Assembly (NCBI GenBank): GCA_009695045.1
Contig: SIBS01000004.1
Span: 1 to 47,931, forward strand
Reading direction: 5' to 3'
Length of the DNA: 47,931 nucleotides
Source of the DNA: Candidatus Levyibacteriota bacterium
GTDB lineage: Bacteria > Patescibacteriota > Microgenomatia > Levybacterales > UBA12049
A program made the translations under genes and the position numbers. How positions within the stretch are numbered: the stretch's first letter is position 1; each line of letters starts with the position of its first letter. Below the pieces are notes generated by a model. That model had not been told where the DNA came from. It saw only the letters and a program-made list of their open reading frames with translations, and made no database searches. Shown piece by piece: positions 10,244-19,440 of this stretch.

Positions 10244-10557
10244 AATCTATCCCCCTACCTACCTTACGATATATACTCTAGCTACTAACTAGCCTAAAAA
10301 TAAATCGTAATCAAACTATTGCTTCTTCTTTATTTATATATAATAATTATAATGCTATAAATAATCAGTCTATATATATAAACAAAAAAAATAAAGATAA
10401 ATCTCTTAAATTAATAGACTTATTAAAAGTCATTTTTTATGTAGTAATTATTGTAATTATCATCATTGGAATTAATCAGACAAATTTAATTTTTAATAAA
10501 AAAAGATTATTACTTAGTAAGCCAATCAGACCTGCAATTATTAATCAAGAAGATATC

Positions 10558-10977
10558 TTGAAAAAAACTGCAGAATCCATAAAGGAAGATAATAATAATG
10601 AGATATCGTTGCTTCTTAATCTTGCAAAATTACAAAAAAATCCAGATGAACAATATGCATTTTATGTTAAGACATATGAAAAACTTATAATTCTCTATGA
10701 AAAAACAAAAGATGAAAAAATAAATCTTGAACTAAAACAACTCAGGGACTATATGAAAAAATCACTCAACAGCGCTCAAATTAAAAAAGAAGAGAGATCT
10801 ATCGTAGCTATCTGGATAAATGATTTAGAAAATAATAAAGAAATGCCACTTATACCAAATAAAGAATCCTATGTTGACTTCTCTTTTAATTCAAATAATA
10901 CTCATAAATTGAGCATGGAGACATACTATACGGATGGCACATTAAGGAATTCATTGATCACTTTATTACCTAAATAA
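10558..10977 (+). CDS. hypothetical protein; frame is open upstream to 10282 and includes a TM helix
   Basis: 139-aa ORF with a TTG start in the track; upstream in-frame sequence encodes VIFYVVIIVIIIIGI. Confidence 0.5.
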   Translation: MKKTAESIKEDNNNEISLLLNLAKLQKNPDEQYAFYVKTYEKLIILYEKTKDEKINLELKQLRDYMKKSLNSAQIKKEERSIVAIWINDLENNKEMPLIPNKESYVDFSFNSNNTHKLSMETYYTDGTLRNSLITLLPK

Positions 10978-10988
10978 CATCAATAAAT

Positions 10989-11237
10989 ATGTCAAGAAAA
11001 ATAAACCTAATCAATACAAATTTGACAATATATATAATAATAGCCTCACTCTTGCTTGGAGTAATAATCACTGCATATCTTAATCAGCAAAAACAACAAG
11101 GAGAAACTAGAGCTAATATTGATCAGGATAAAAGTATAGACATAACCGATTACAATGATAATCTACTTAAAAAAGTTGGAGAAGATACCTATCAACTCAA
11201 CTCCAATACGGTGAGGATACGCATAAAAACTCCTTGA
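10989..11237 (+). CDS. hypothetical single-TM protein
   Basis: 82 aa; TIYIIIASLLLGVIITAYL helix; follows the previous ORF closely. Confidence 0.5.
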   Translation: MSRKINLINTNLTIYIIIASLLLGVIITAYLNQQKQQGETRANIDQDKSIDITDYNDNLLKKVGEDTYQLNSNTVRIRIKTP

Positions 11238-11396
11238 AGGCTTAATCTTTATACGGAAAAAGCCAATTAACCAAGAAACACTACTATCTTCAAATTTACA
11301 AATATATCTGTTAATTTCTTATAAAAATTAAAAAAATAAAATCAAAAAATAATAAACATTATTTATGATTTCTAGCTTCATTTTCACATATTCATA

Positions 11397-11451
11397 AACT
11401 ATAAGATATATTATTTTTATCCCCAACTTATCCACAGAACATCTTATAGTT
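11397..11451. repeat. Inverted repeat (AACTATAAGAT / ATCTTATAGTT) enclosing two DnaA-box-like 9-mers
   Basis: 11-bp perfect arms at 11397-11407 and 11441-11451; TTATCCCCA at 11417-11425 and TTATCCACA at 11428-11436. Confidence 0.7.
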
Positions 11452-11542
11452 CGGCCTATTTTTTTATTTTTATCTTATTATAAGACATACATTATAAAAA
11501 TCAGTAAGAAAGGTTGTCAATTATCAATAATGCTATTGATTA

Positions 11543-11571
11543 TTGATTTATAAATCTTTCCGTGTTATACT
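11543..11571 (+). promoter_or_regulatory. Sigma70-type promoter with extended -10 for rplJL leader
   Basis: TTGATT (11543-11548), 17-nt spacer, TG-T-TATACT (TATACT 11566-11571). Confidence 0.75.
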
Positions 11572-11580
11572 ACATTCAAT

Positions 11581-11714
11581 CCAGAGACAGTAGGCGTCTT
11601 AATTAGACTTAAATTAGCCTGCCGAGGAGTAAAAAGTACTAGAAAATTAGCATTGTATATACTAAGGCTAATAAAATAAGTATCTAAAACTCCTCAGGAA
11701 AGAGGAGTTTTTTT
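11581..11714 (+). promoter_or_regulatory. Ribosomal protein L10 leader with attenuator hairpin
   Basis: CCAGAGACAGTAGGCG...GCCTGCCGAGG signature; terminator-like AAAACTCCTC/GAGGAGTTTT hairpin (11686-11711) plus T-tract ending at the rplJ ATG. Confidence 0.85.
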
Positions 11715-12257
11715 ATGGCAACAAAGCAAGCAAAAAAATCAATAACAAAGATAACCAAGGCAAAAGTAGTTGCACATTTATTTGAAAAAGTAAAAAAATC
11801 AACTGCTATGATTTTGACCAACTACCAAGGAATGACTCATATTCAAATAGAGGATTTGAAGCGTATCCTTAAAAAATTTGATTCAGATCTAACTATCACC
11901 AAGAATACCCTTCTTCTTCGAGCACTTAAAGAAAGCAAGATAGATGCACCAGTGGAAATGTTTAACCAACCTACTGCTACCATTTTTACGTATAATGAGC
12001 CCTCTACTGCGCTTAAAGAATTAAGTAAATTTATAAAAATACTCAAGATGCCAATTATAAAATTTGGCGTATTTGATGGAAAATTTCTTTCAGGGAATGA
12101 AGTAGTAAGACTCGCAATGCTTCCATCAAGAGAAGTATTATTATCACAATTAGTTGGTGGCCTAAAATCCCCCATCTATGGATTACACAGAGCACTTAAT
12201 TGGAATTTACAGAAATTTGTAATGACATTAAAAGCAATTGAAGCAAAAAAAGTTTAA
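11715..12257 (+). CDS. rplJ: 50S ribosomal protein L10
   Basis: 180 aa; TAMILTNYQGMTHIQIEDLKRILKK...TKNTLLLRAL; followed by L7/L12. Confidence 0.93.
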   Translation: MATKQAKKSITKITKAKVVAHLFEKVKKSTAMILTNYQGMTHIQIEDLKRILKKFDSDLTITKNTLLLRALKESKIDAPVEMFNQPTATIFTYNEPSTALKELSKFIKILKMPIIKFGVFDGKFLSGNEVVRLAMLPSREVLLSQLVGGLKSPIYGLHRALNWNLQKFVMTLKAIEAKKV

Positions 12258-12277
12258 GATGAAAGGTGGTGAGTATA

Positions 12278-12667
12278 ATGGCAAAAATTTCTAAAGATGA
12301 ATTGATTCAAGCAGTAGAAGAAATGTCCGTTCTGGAACTCGCAGAATTAGTCAAGGCACTTGAAGATAAATTTGGAGTAAGCGCACAAGCTATGGTTGCA
12401 GCACCAACAAATGGAGCAGCTCAAGCAAGTGATGCAGAACCAAAAGAAGAACAAACCAGCTTCAATGTGATAATCGCAGTTACAGGCGCCAACAAAATAG
12501 GCGTTATTAAAGCACTTCGAGAGTTAGTTCCAACACTTGGTCTTAAGGAGGCAAAAGATTTAGTTGATGCTGCGCCAAAGGAAGTAATGACAGCAGTCAA
12601 CAAAAAAACAGCAGATGAAGCAAAAGAAAAACTTACGGCTGCAGGTGCAACTATTGAACTTAAGTAA
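12278..12667 (+). CDS. rplL: 50S ribosomal protein L7/L12
   Basis: [50 protein letters not shown] 12278 preceded by AAAGGTGGTGAG. Confidence 0.96.
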   Translation: MAKISKDELIQAVEEMSVLELAELVKALEDKFGVSAQAMVAAPTNGAAQASDAEPKEEQTSFNVIIAVTGANKIGVIKALRELVPTLGLKEAKDLVDAAPKEVMTAVNKKTADEAKEKLTAAGATIELK

Positions 12668-12754
12668 TTTTTTAAATAACTGCTATCTAAAAATTATATC
12701 TTGACTCTGCTAAGCAATCATTGTCATTGAAATTAGATACCATGAGAGTAGAAT

Positions 12755-12798
12755 AACAATAATGATCATCCAAATGGACGGTCATTATTGTTTTTTTT
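12755..12798 (+). terminator. Rho-independent terminator after rplL
   Basis: AACAATAATGA ... TCATTATTGTT 11-bp perfect stem followed by a T-run. Confidence 0.85.
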
Positions 12799-12866
12799 AG
12801 TTTAGGATAAAATTTATTACATTGGCCTTAATAATAAGGCTTGGAAGAAAAAAATAATATTACCCA

Positions 12867-12895
12867 TTGACAAGAATATGCTAGTTTGTTACCTT
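12867..12895 (+). promoter_or_regulatory. Candidate promoter of HTH gene
   Basis: TTGACA (12867-12872), 17 nt, TACCTT (12890-12895). Confidence 0.5.
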
Positions 12896-12918
12896 ATAGA
12901 AGACTTATATATACTCTT

Positions 12919-13131
12919 ATGCCTATCGTTAATCAAAATATATCAATCAACAACCTTCCAGATCTATTAACCGTCCGAGAGGTAGCACAGGTTCTTCGAG
13001 TATCTCCCCTTACTATCAAAAGATGGGGCAAGAGAGGAAAATTGCCAGCAATTAGAATTAATTCCCGAGGAGACAGGAGATATAAAAAAGAAGCAGTACT
13101 TTGGCTACTTGGAATCCAACAAAAAATTTAA
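12919..13131 (+). CDS. excisionase/MerR-type helix-turn-helix DNA-binding protein
   Basis: LLTVREVAQVLRVSPLTIKRWGKRGKLPAIRINSRGDRRYKKEAVLWLL; ATG 12919 chosen relative to the promoter. Confidence 0.8.
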   Translation: MPIVNQNISINNLPDLLTVREVAQVLRVSPLTIKRWGKRGKLPAIRINSRGDRRYKKEAVLWLLGIQQKI

Positions 13132-13237
13132 ATCTAAAATATTAAGCAATCCCGATAATAATATATTATTAATCTATATTTATTATTTTCCCCACAAAAG
13201 AAACATCCACATATTCAAGCATAAAAATACTAATATT

Positions 13238-14113
13238 TTAACTATGTGGATGATATTCCGCTTGATGGCTTATTCGAATTAACCACTCATTTGGATTATC
13301 AAGATGTGTCTTAATAAAATTAACCGTCTCTTTTGTATCTTGTGTATTTACAAAAATCCCCGTACCTACCTCTAATCCACCCATAATCTTCTTACGAGGT
13401 ATTAAACGAAAATACCAATTATCTCCAGGATAAATATAAAAGTTACAAGGAAAAACACCTTCATACCTAATAAGGTATATCTGGAATAAACGAGAGACAA
13501 TGCTTGCGAAATCCTTCATTTCAATGTCATTCACTTCGCCAAAACTATTGTGAGATCTTTTTGGCGTTATCCAGACTTCATCTGGCCATTGAGATTTTTG
13601 AGGACAAAATAAAACAAAATTTGAATTCTCAAATGCAATTTGCGAGGCTATTAAGTCACTTTTTTGAAGCGTTGGGGTATTTATAGAAACATCGTACGGA
13701 AGAATCACGATTTGAGAATGAGGATGCAAAATGCTTTCACCACCATCTTTTTCTCTATTATGAAATATATATACTCTCCCCTTCTTCTCGTGAGTGATAT
13801 ATCGCTGACGAAATGCAATAAAAATATCCTTAACTAAATCTATTGGTAATGATTCAAAACTTTTATAATGACTCTCTGAATGAATTACCACTTCATGAAT
13901 TGTAGCAAATGGAAACTTATTGCTCAGGATACGAACTTCTCCATTTATGTAAAGTGGATCTTCATGAAGATTTTTTACGCAAAATGGGCAATTAGCATCC
14001 ATTTTGGAGCTTATACTTTTTACAGAATCTGAGTTCGGACGATTTGCTCGCCTAGGCGCTGAAATGACCCATTGTCGAGCATCTGAATTATGTAAAAAAC
14101 GAAAATCAGCCAT
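13238..14113 (-). CDS. galT: galactose-1-phosphate uridylyltransferase-like protein
   Basis: CPFC zinc motif, LSNKFPFA, GGESILHPHSQIVILP (HxHxQ). Confidence 0.85.
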   Translation of the reverse strand: MADFRFLHNSDARQWVISAPRRANRPNSDSVKSISSKMDANCPFCVKNLHEDPLYINGEVRILSNKFPFATIHEVVIHSESHYKSFESLPIDLVKDIFIAFRQRYITHEKKGRVYIFHNREKDGGESILHPHSQIVILPYDVSINTPTLQKSDLIASQIAFENSNFVLFCPQKSQWPDEVWITPKRSHNSFGEVNDIEMKDFASIVSRLFQIYLIRYEGVFPCNFYIYPGDNWYFRLIPRKKIMGGLEVGTGIFVNTQDTKETVNFIKTHLDNPNEWLIRISHQAEYHPHS

Positions 14114-14429
14114 ATATAAATATATTAAATAAAGTATAAGTTAAAATCTATAAAATTGAAAGAATATATATCCTTATCTCAATATCCACAATCTATTTTA
14201 AATATATAAAGTCTTAAGATATTGATTCGGTACTTGAAGTATTATAGTATTTGTTAACACTGAATATAATTCAAAAACTTCTATTGAGGATAGATATATC
14301 TATCAATTACCTTATTCAATAGATTACTCTATTCAAATTTATATCTCACCAACAAAAATACCACCAAATCCCGATATCGTTTTCGATAATAAATAAAGAT
14401 TCTATGTAGATAAAAATAGCCACTTAACA

Positions 14430-15269
14430 TCAAATAACAATTTTCCTTACTGTTCTCTGCTCCTCAATAAAAGTTATAAATCCAATTTTCTCCAAAACAA
14501 AAAATGTCAGCCAAAACAAAGAATATATTAGTAAGTTAACTAAGGACGTTATGGACTGAAAAGTGATAAAAAAAAGTAAAGCCAAAATTATTGGCACAAA
14601 ACCAATAAAGGGCTTTATTATATCTTGTATCTGTCCTCTTATCGTTTTTTTAATCGAATCTCTTATGAAATTCTGTTGAGATTCTGAGTTTATTTTAAGC
14701 AAAGATTGCGAATCATTACTTTGCTTAATTAATTGATTTATATTAGGTGATAATTCTATAACTGTTTCTATAATAGAATCAGGAATTTGAAATCCATTCT
14801 TCATAAGAACATTATTAATTGAAAAGTAATAAGATACAGCAATCACAAAAATTAATAATCCAGATAGATATTTAACAATTGGACTAAAAATTGAAGCAGG
14901 GGAAAAGTTAAGATAGTTTTTCATTACATTTTCCACTGAAATATAAATAATAAATAATATTACCAATATTCCAATGGCAAATACCAATCCAGATAACTGA
15001 TATCCAAAAAAAATAATTGCCAAAATAAAAAGTGCTACTCCAATTGGAATAATCAGCTTTAATTCCATTGCCAGAGTTGAAAATAAAATAAATAAAAAGG
15101 AAAAAAGAGAAATAAGAATTGAGATATTTATCATGTCAATATATACCTGTGAAGATAAAGAAAAAATAAAATCGTATGTATTAAAAAGATATGATAATTT
15201 ATGGCATAAGAATGCAAAGGCAACTAATAAAAAAGGTGCGAAAGTTAATTTTTTTAAATATTTAATCAT
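14430..15269 (-). CDS. hypothetical polytopic membrane protein
   Basis: 279 aa with several long hydrophobic segments. Confidence 0.6.
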   Translation of the reverse strand: MIKYLKKLTFAPFLLVAFAFLCHKLSYLFNTYDFIFSLSSQVYIDMINISILISLFSFLFILFSTLAMELKLIIPIGVALFILAIIFFGYQLSGLVFAIGILVILFIIYISVENVMKNYLNFSPASIFSPIVKYLSGLLIFVIAVSYYFSINNVLMKNGFQIPDSIIETVIELSPNINQLIKQSNDSQSLLKINSESQQNFIRDSIKKTIRGQIQDIIKPFIGFVPIILALLFFITFQSITSLVNLLIYSLFWLTFFVLEKIGFITFIEEQRTVRKIVI

Positions 15270-15377
15270 TTTGTTAATTAATCAAGATTTATATTATAAA
15301 TCTATAAATTTCCGTAAGCATATTTATCTCTTTTATCTAAAGTTCACCAAGTAAGAAAATCAAAAAACTATATTCAA

Positions 15378-16475
15378 TTATTTACTTGCACATATAAGTT
15401 CTTCATATATTTTTTCATAATTTTCAACCATTACATCCACGCTAAAATGATCCTCAACACGTTTTCTACACTGAGATGGTAATATACTAGGAATCTTTTC
15501 TAAAGCTCTTGCAAGACCATCTACGCCCTCTTCTACATCAACTACAAAGCCCGTCTCGCCATCTTTAACTACTTCTATAACTGCTCCCTTGTTAAATCCT
15601 ATTACAGGCGTTCCACAACTCATCGACTCCGCCATTACCAATCCAAATGGTTCTTCTTGATTCACGGTCATTAGAAGTGCTTTTGCATTTTGCATATAAT
15701 TAACTACGTCTTCTTTGGAAAGTGACTGTTGTGAAACTTTTTTACTTACCCATTCAATCGTATTAGATAAATATGGTTCTACTTCTTTAGCAAATGCCTC
15801 ATTATCTAATACATCCCCTATCATTTTTAAAGGAGTTCCTGTTTTTTGTGCGAGTTGAATAGCCCACCCTACTCCCTTTGGATCAATATACGTACCATCT
15901 TCATTTTTAGAACCATTTATCCTACCAATCCATAATAAATAATCCCCCTTCTTTTCTTTAAATTGATAAACAGATGTATCTATACCATTGTATACAACAG
16001 CGTGAACAGATGTTTTTTTTAGAAGATTTCTATATGCTTTTGAAAGCGCAATAAAATGTGAATTATGAAATAAACCCATAGCATCATCAAGATAATCTGC
16101 CGCAACAGCATGTAAAGTTGTGACCAGCGGAATATCAAGTTGCTCATCAACGATATGAGGAAAAATATCAGGATATGTATGATTATGTATTATGTCAAAA
16201 TCTTTCTGTAAAGATAGCATAATTTTTGCCTGTTGAATAAGAGTTGCAGTTTCTCGAATAAATGGATTCTCAACAGGTGGCAAATCAACCCATCCAGATG
16301 GAATAATAGAAATTATTTTAACTCCTTCAATTATGCTGTCGCCTGTTCCAAGCAATGACACCTCATGTCCTCGACTAACCAATCCTCTTGCAAGCTGGTA
16401 AATTATCCTAGATCGAGATGCGAATTCATTTTCAGCAACCTTACGCTTAAGAGTTGATAAAATAAGTATTTTCAT
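15378..16475 (-). CDS. glycosyltransferase family 4 (GT-B)
   Basis: LARGLVSRGHEVSLLGTG; EEPFGLVMAESMSCGTPVIGFNKGAVIEVVKDGETGFVV. Confidence 0.9.
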   Translation of the reverse strand: MKILILSTLKRKVAENEFASRSRIIYQLARGLVSRGHEVSLLGTGDSIIEGVKIISIIPSGWVDLPPVENPFIRETATLIQQAKIMLSLQKDFDIIHNHTYPDIFPHIVDEQLDIPLVTTLHAVAADYLDDAMGLFHNSHFIALSKAYRNLLKKTSVHAVVYNGIDTSVYQFKEKKGDYLLWIGRINGSKNEDGTYIDPKGVGWAIQLAQKTGTPLKMIGDVLDNEAFAKEVEPYLSNTIEWVSKKVSQQSLSKEDVVNYMQNAKALLMTVNQEEPFGLVMAESMSCGTPVIGFNKGAVIEVVKDGETGFVVDVEEGVDGLARALEKIPSILPSQCRKRVEDHFSVDVMVENYEKIYEELICASK

Positions 16476-16578
16476 CTTTTAAGAATAAAGAATCAGCAAG
16501 AAAGAATCAAGAAGATAAAAATTAATAATTCCATCTAAAAAATAAAGACGCATAGATTAATATTATTGCACTATTAAA

Positions 16579-18081
16579 TTAATATCCGATATTTTTTTTC
16601 CTAATAGCTTCAATTTTTGACATTAACCGATTTAAATAAGTGGGGATGGAGGGTTCATCAGGTTCATTATTGGGAAATATCTGAAATCCATCATTGGATT
16701 CATTAGTGTTTTCTGGCATTACAGCTGGCTTCCCTTCTATCAATTCTCTTTCATTACTAATTAATCTCTTAAGTAAGAGATTACAGTCATAATTATTATA
16801 TAAATTAGTTGGGAAATTTTTCTCAAACCAGTTAGATTTAAATAATCTATTCCAGTAATACTCAGGATGAGACGATCCTCTCTTAAAAGAATAGTTTGCA
16901 AATCCTATGTGTTCGAACGACTGCATCTCTAACTCAATACCGGAAATTCTTACCAAAAATTTTATCATTTGTATATCTTTTGAGCTACCAAGATTATCAC
17001 CTTCAAAATTATTATTTCCTATTGAATCTTTAATATCATATATTTTGACATCAGATCCTACCTCATCAGAAGCCAAACAAAGCTGATCAATAAATAAAAG
17101 TAGATCTTTTTTATCATTAGCAACAACTCTTACGCCAATTGTATCCTTAGTATAACTACCTGAATCACCTCCGTTATTCTTCCGTTCAGATTTAACTCTT
17201 CTGTCATGAGGTGTTTTTAATCTATTTGATATATATACGTCAATAATCCTACCCTTTTCAGGACCTTCTTTAACACTAAACTTACGCCTGCTAACCACTA
17301 CCAATTTCTGATCTATGGGAAGATTATCATAGATATAATCTGCTTCCTCAAAGCTAAGCTCCATAACTTCAACTCCCAAACACTCAAATTCATTTTTAAT
17401 ATCATGTGTACTTAGAAAATAAACATTTTGATTAATTTCCGATTTTCCCTCTATCCATAGATATTCATTAAGAATATTTGTAAATTTAATCATCTCTTCA
17501 CGTTTTTTAATTAAAAGTGGGTCTCTCTCAATTATAGCAGCATCTTCCATGTGTCCTAATTTTCTCATAGCTTCAAAATTGTATTTATTTGAAACTTCGG
17601 GATTAAAAGCAATAGATAAAAGGTCTACGGGATGACTGGCTAACTCTATCTCATTTGCCATTTCAAACATTCCAGATATAAATTTTGGCATTTTCTCCAT
17701 AGGAACCACAATGCTCTGATTAGATCCTTCAGCATATCTTTCAAAAGTAGAAGTAATTTCAGTTATGGGAATATTGTAGTTTTTTGCAATTCTTTCATTA
17801 GCATTATCATATATTGATTTTCTAAAATCTTCGTCATTGTTAAATTCTTGGAGCCAATCACTCAATCCACGTCGACTCTCTAATCCAATTAGTTTTAGTA
17901 CTCTTTTTTTTTGTAGATTAAATTCGATTCTCTCTCCTGAGGTCAAAGACTTCATCCATTTTCGAATTATCCCATAATTATGCATTGAGATTATATTTTC
18001 TCCTTGATCATTTTCTGTGACTTTATTCTTATCTTGAATAGAATCTAAATTTAGACTAAAAAATTCCTGCTCTTTATTCAT
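16579..18081 (-). CDS. uncharacterised protein with candidate divergent RelA/SpoT-like nucleotidyltransferase domain
   Basis: 500 aa; RLKTPHDRRVKSERKNNGG...KDTIGVRVVA...IELEMQSFEHIGFANYSFKRGSSHPEYYW. Confidence 0.5.
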   Translation of the reverse strand: MNKEQEFFSLNLDSIQDKNKVTENDQGENIISMHNYGIIRKWMKSLTSGERIEFNLQKKRVLKLIGLESRRGLSDWLQEFNNDEDFRKSIYDNANERIAKNYNIPITEITSTFERYAEGSNQSIVVPMEKMPKFISGMFEMANEIELASHPVDLLSIAFNPEVSNKYNFEAMRKLGHMEDAAIIERDPLLIKKREEMIKFTNILNEYLWIEGKSEINQNVYFLSTHDIKNEFECLGVEVMELSFEEADYIYDNLPIDQKLVVVSRRKFSVKEGPEKGRIIDVYISNRLKTPHDRRVKSERKNNGGDSGSYTKDTIGVRVVANDKKDLLLFIDQLCLASDEVGSDVKIYDIKDSIGNNNFEGDNLGSSKDIQMIKFLVRISGIELEMQSFEHIGFANYSFKRGSSHPEYYWNRLFKSNWFEKNFPTNLYNNYDCNLLLKRLISNERELIEGKPAVMPENTNESNDGFQIFPNNEPDEPSIPTYLNRLMSKIEAIRKKNIGY

Positions 18082-18088
18082 GTTGGGT

Positions 18089-18094
18089 ATTATA
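18089..18094 (-). promoter_or_regulatory. -10 TATAAT positioned for leaderless start at 18081
   Basis: minus-strand TATAAT-ACCCAAC-ATG, 7 nt between the -10 and the start codon. Confidence 0.55.
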
Positions 18095-18235
18095 TATAAT
18101 AATAAATAAATTCTCTAGTCAAAAACGTTCTCTCACAATAAGAAGATTAATTTCGAAATTATTATTTCAAGATTAAAAGACTTATATGTATATATCAATA
18201 CCTATATTAATAGTCATTATATATATCGTACTATT

Positions 18236-19417
18236 TCAAGACTGGAGCCTTTTTTTCATTGAACGTTCATAAAGATGATAGAATTTTGCTGCAATTCTCT
18301 CCCAACTAAAACGATTCAATACGCTTCTGTACGCATTGTCACCCATTCTCTTTCGCAATTCATCATCGCTTAGAAGAATGTTTACTTTCTCAACAATCGT
18401 ACTCGCACTCTTTGCTCTCACGAGAAACCCGTTCTCGCCATCATTCACGATTGTAGTTACTCCTCCCTTTCTCGTTACGATAACCGGTGTCTTATTCGAC
18501 ATTGCCTCTAGGATAACCATTCCAAGTGGCTCAGCCCATACTGATGGAGCCACATATACATCTGCTCTGAGATAAAAATCATTAATCTCACCTAATCGCT
18601 GAGAAAAATATCCAAGCATATGCACGTTTTCTAATTTGTATTTTAAAATAAGAGTCTCCAGGTATCCCCTTTCTGGACCATCACCTAAGATTACTATCTC
18701 AGCCTTAATCCCTCGAGCAGCTTTAATAAGGTACTCCACCCCTTTATGTTGGGTCAATCTACCTGTAAATAAAACCATTCGCGAATATTTGAATTTATAT
18801 TTTTTATCAATCCATGATACGTCCTTTTTGAAATCAATCCCATTACTAACTCCACCAGGTATAACTCTAGTCTTTTTTGCCAAATCATTTCCAAACATCT
18901 GTAAATACCATTGACGCGTAAAGTTACTGTTTGCAGTTATAAACTTTGCTCTCTCTGATGCCTGACGCGTGGGCCCCACCCATCTATTATCCTCTTTAAA
19001 ATAATACAAATCACTACCATGTGTAGTTATTCCATAAGGAATTTTATAGAAAATATCTAAATTTCTCATTACGGCAGGCAGAAAAGCAGTATGAAAAACA
19101 TGAATAACATCTGGCCTAAATTGCTCAATCGCCTTACTACACCTTAATAGATAATAATTATAAACTGAGATAAACTCTTGAGACGTGAATTTAGAGTATT
19201 TTTTTATATCTTTTAGCTCAGGGTTTCCTACAAAAACACCCATCTGTGGAGGCTTAAGCCTAAACATCCTTGCATCCTTAAACATTCTACTCTCAGGCGC
19301 AACAATACCAGCCTTGAAATCAGGAAACTGAGCATTCATTTGTATAATAAGACTACGAAGCCATGTCCCTGACCCATTACCCCACAATGGAAACATATAG
19401 ATATAAAGTACTTTCAT
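18236..19417 (-). CDS. glycosyltransferase family 4 (GT-B)
   Basis: VLFTGRLTQHKGVEYLIKAARG, AEPLGMVILEAMSNKTPVIVTRKGGVTTIVNDGENGFLV. Confidence 0.9.
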   Translation of the reverse strand: MKVLYIYMFPLWGNGSGTWLRSLIIQMNAQFPDFKAGIVAPESRMFKDARMFRLKPPQMGVFVGNPELKDIKKYSKFTSQEFISVYNYYLLRCSKAIEQFRPDVIHVFHTAFLPAVMRNLDIFYKIPYGITTHGSDLYYFKEDNRWVGPTRQASERAKFITANSNFTRQWYLQMFGNDLAKKTRVIPGGVSNGIDFKKDVSWIDKKYKFKYSRMVLFTGRLTQHKGVEYLIKAARGIKAEIVILGDGPERGYLETLILKYKLENVHMLGYFSQRLGEINDFYLRADVYVAPSVWAEPLGMVILEAMSNKTPVIVTRKGGVTTIVNDGENGFLVRAKSASTIVEKVNILLSDDELRKRMGDNAYRSVLNRFSWERIAAKFYHLYERSMKKRLQS

Positions 19418-19440
19418 GGTTTGTAGATATTAAGCGAATC

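Noticed and set aside
18336-18914. Two plus-strand ORFs (79 and 92 aa)
   Set aside because: Antisense to the GT4 glycosyltransferase gene.
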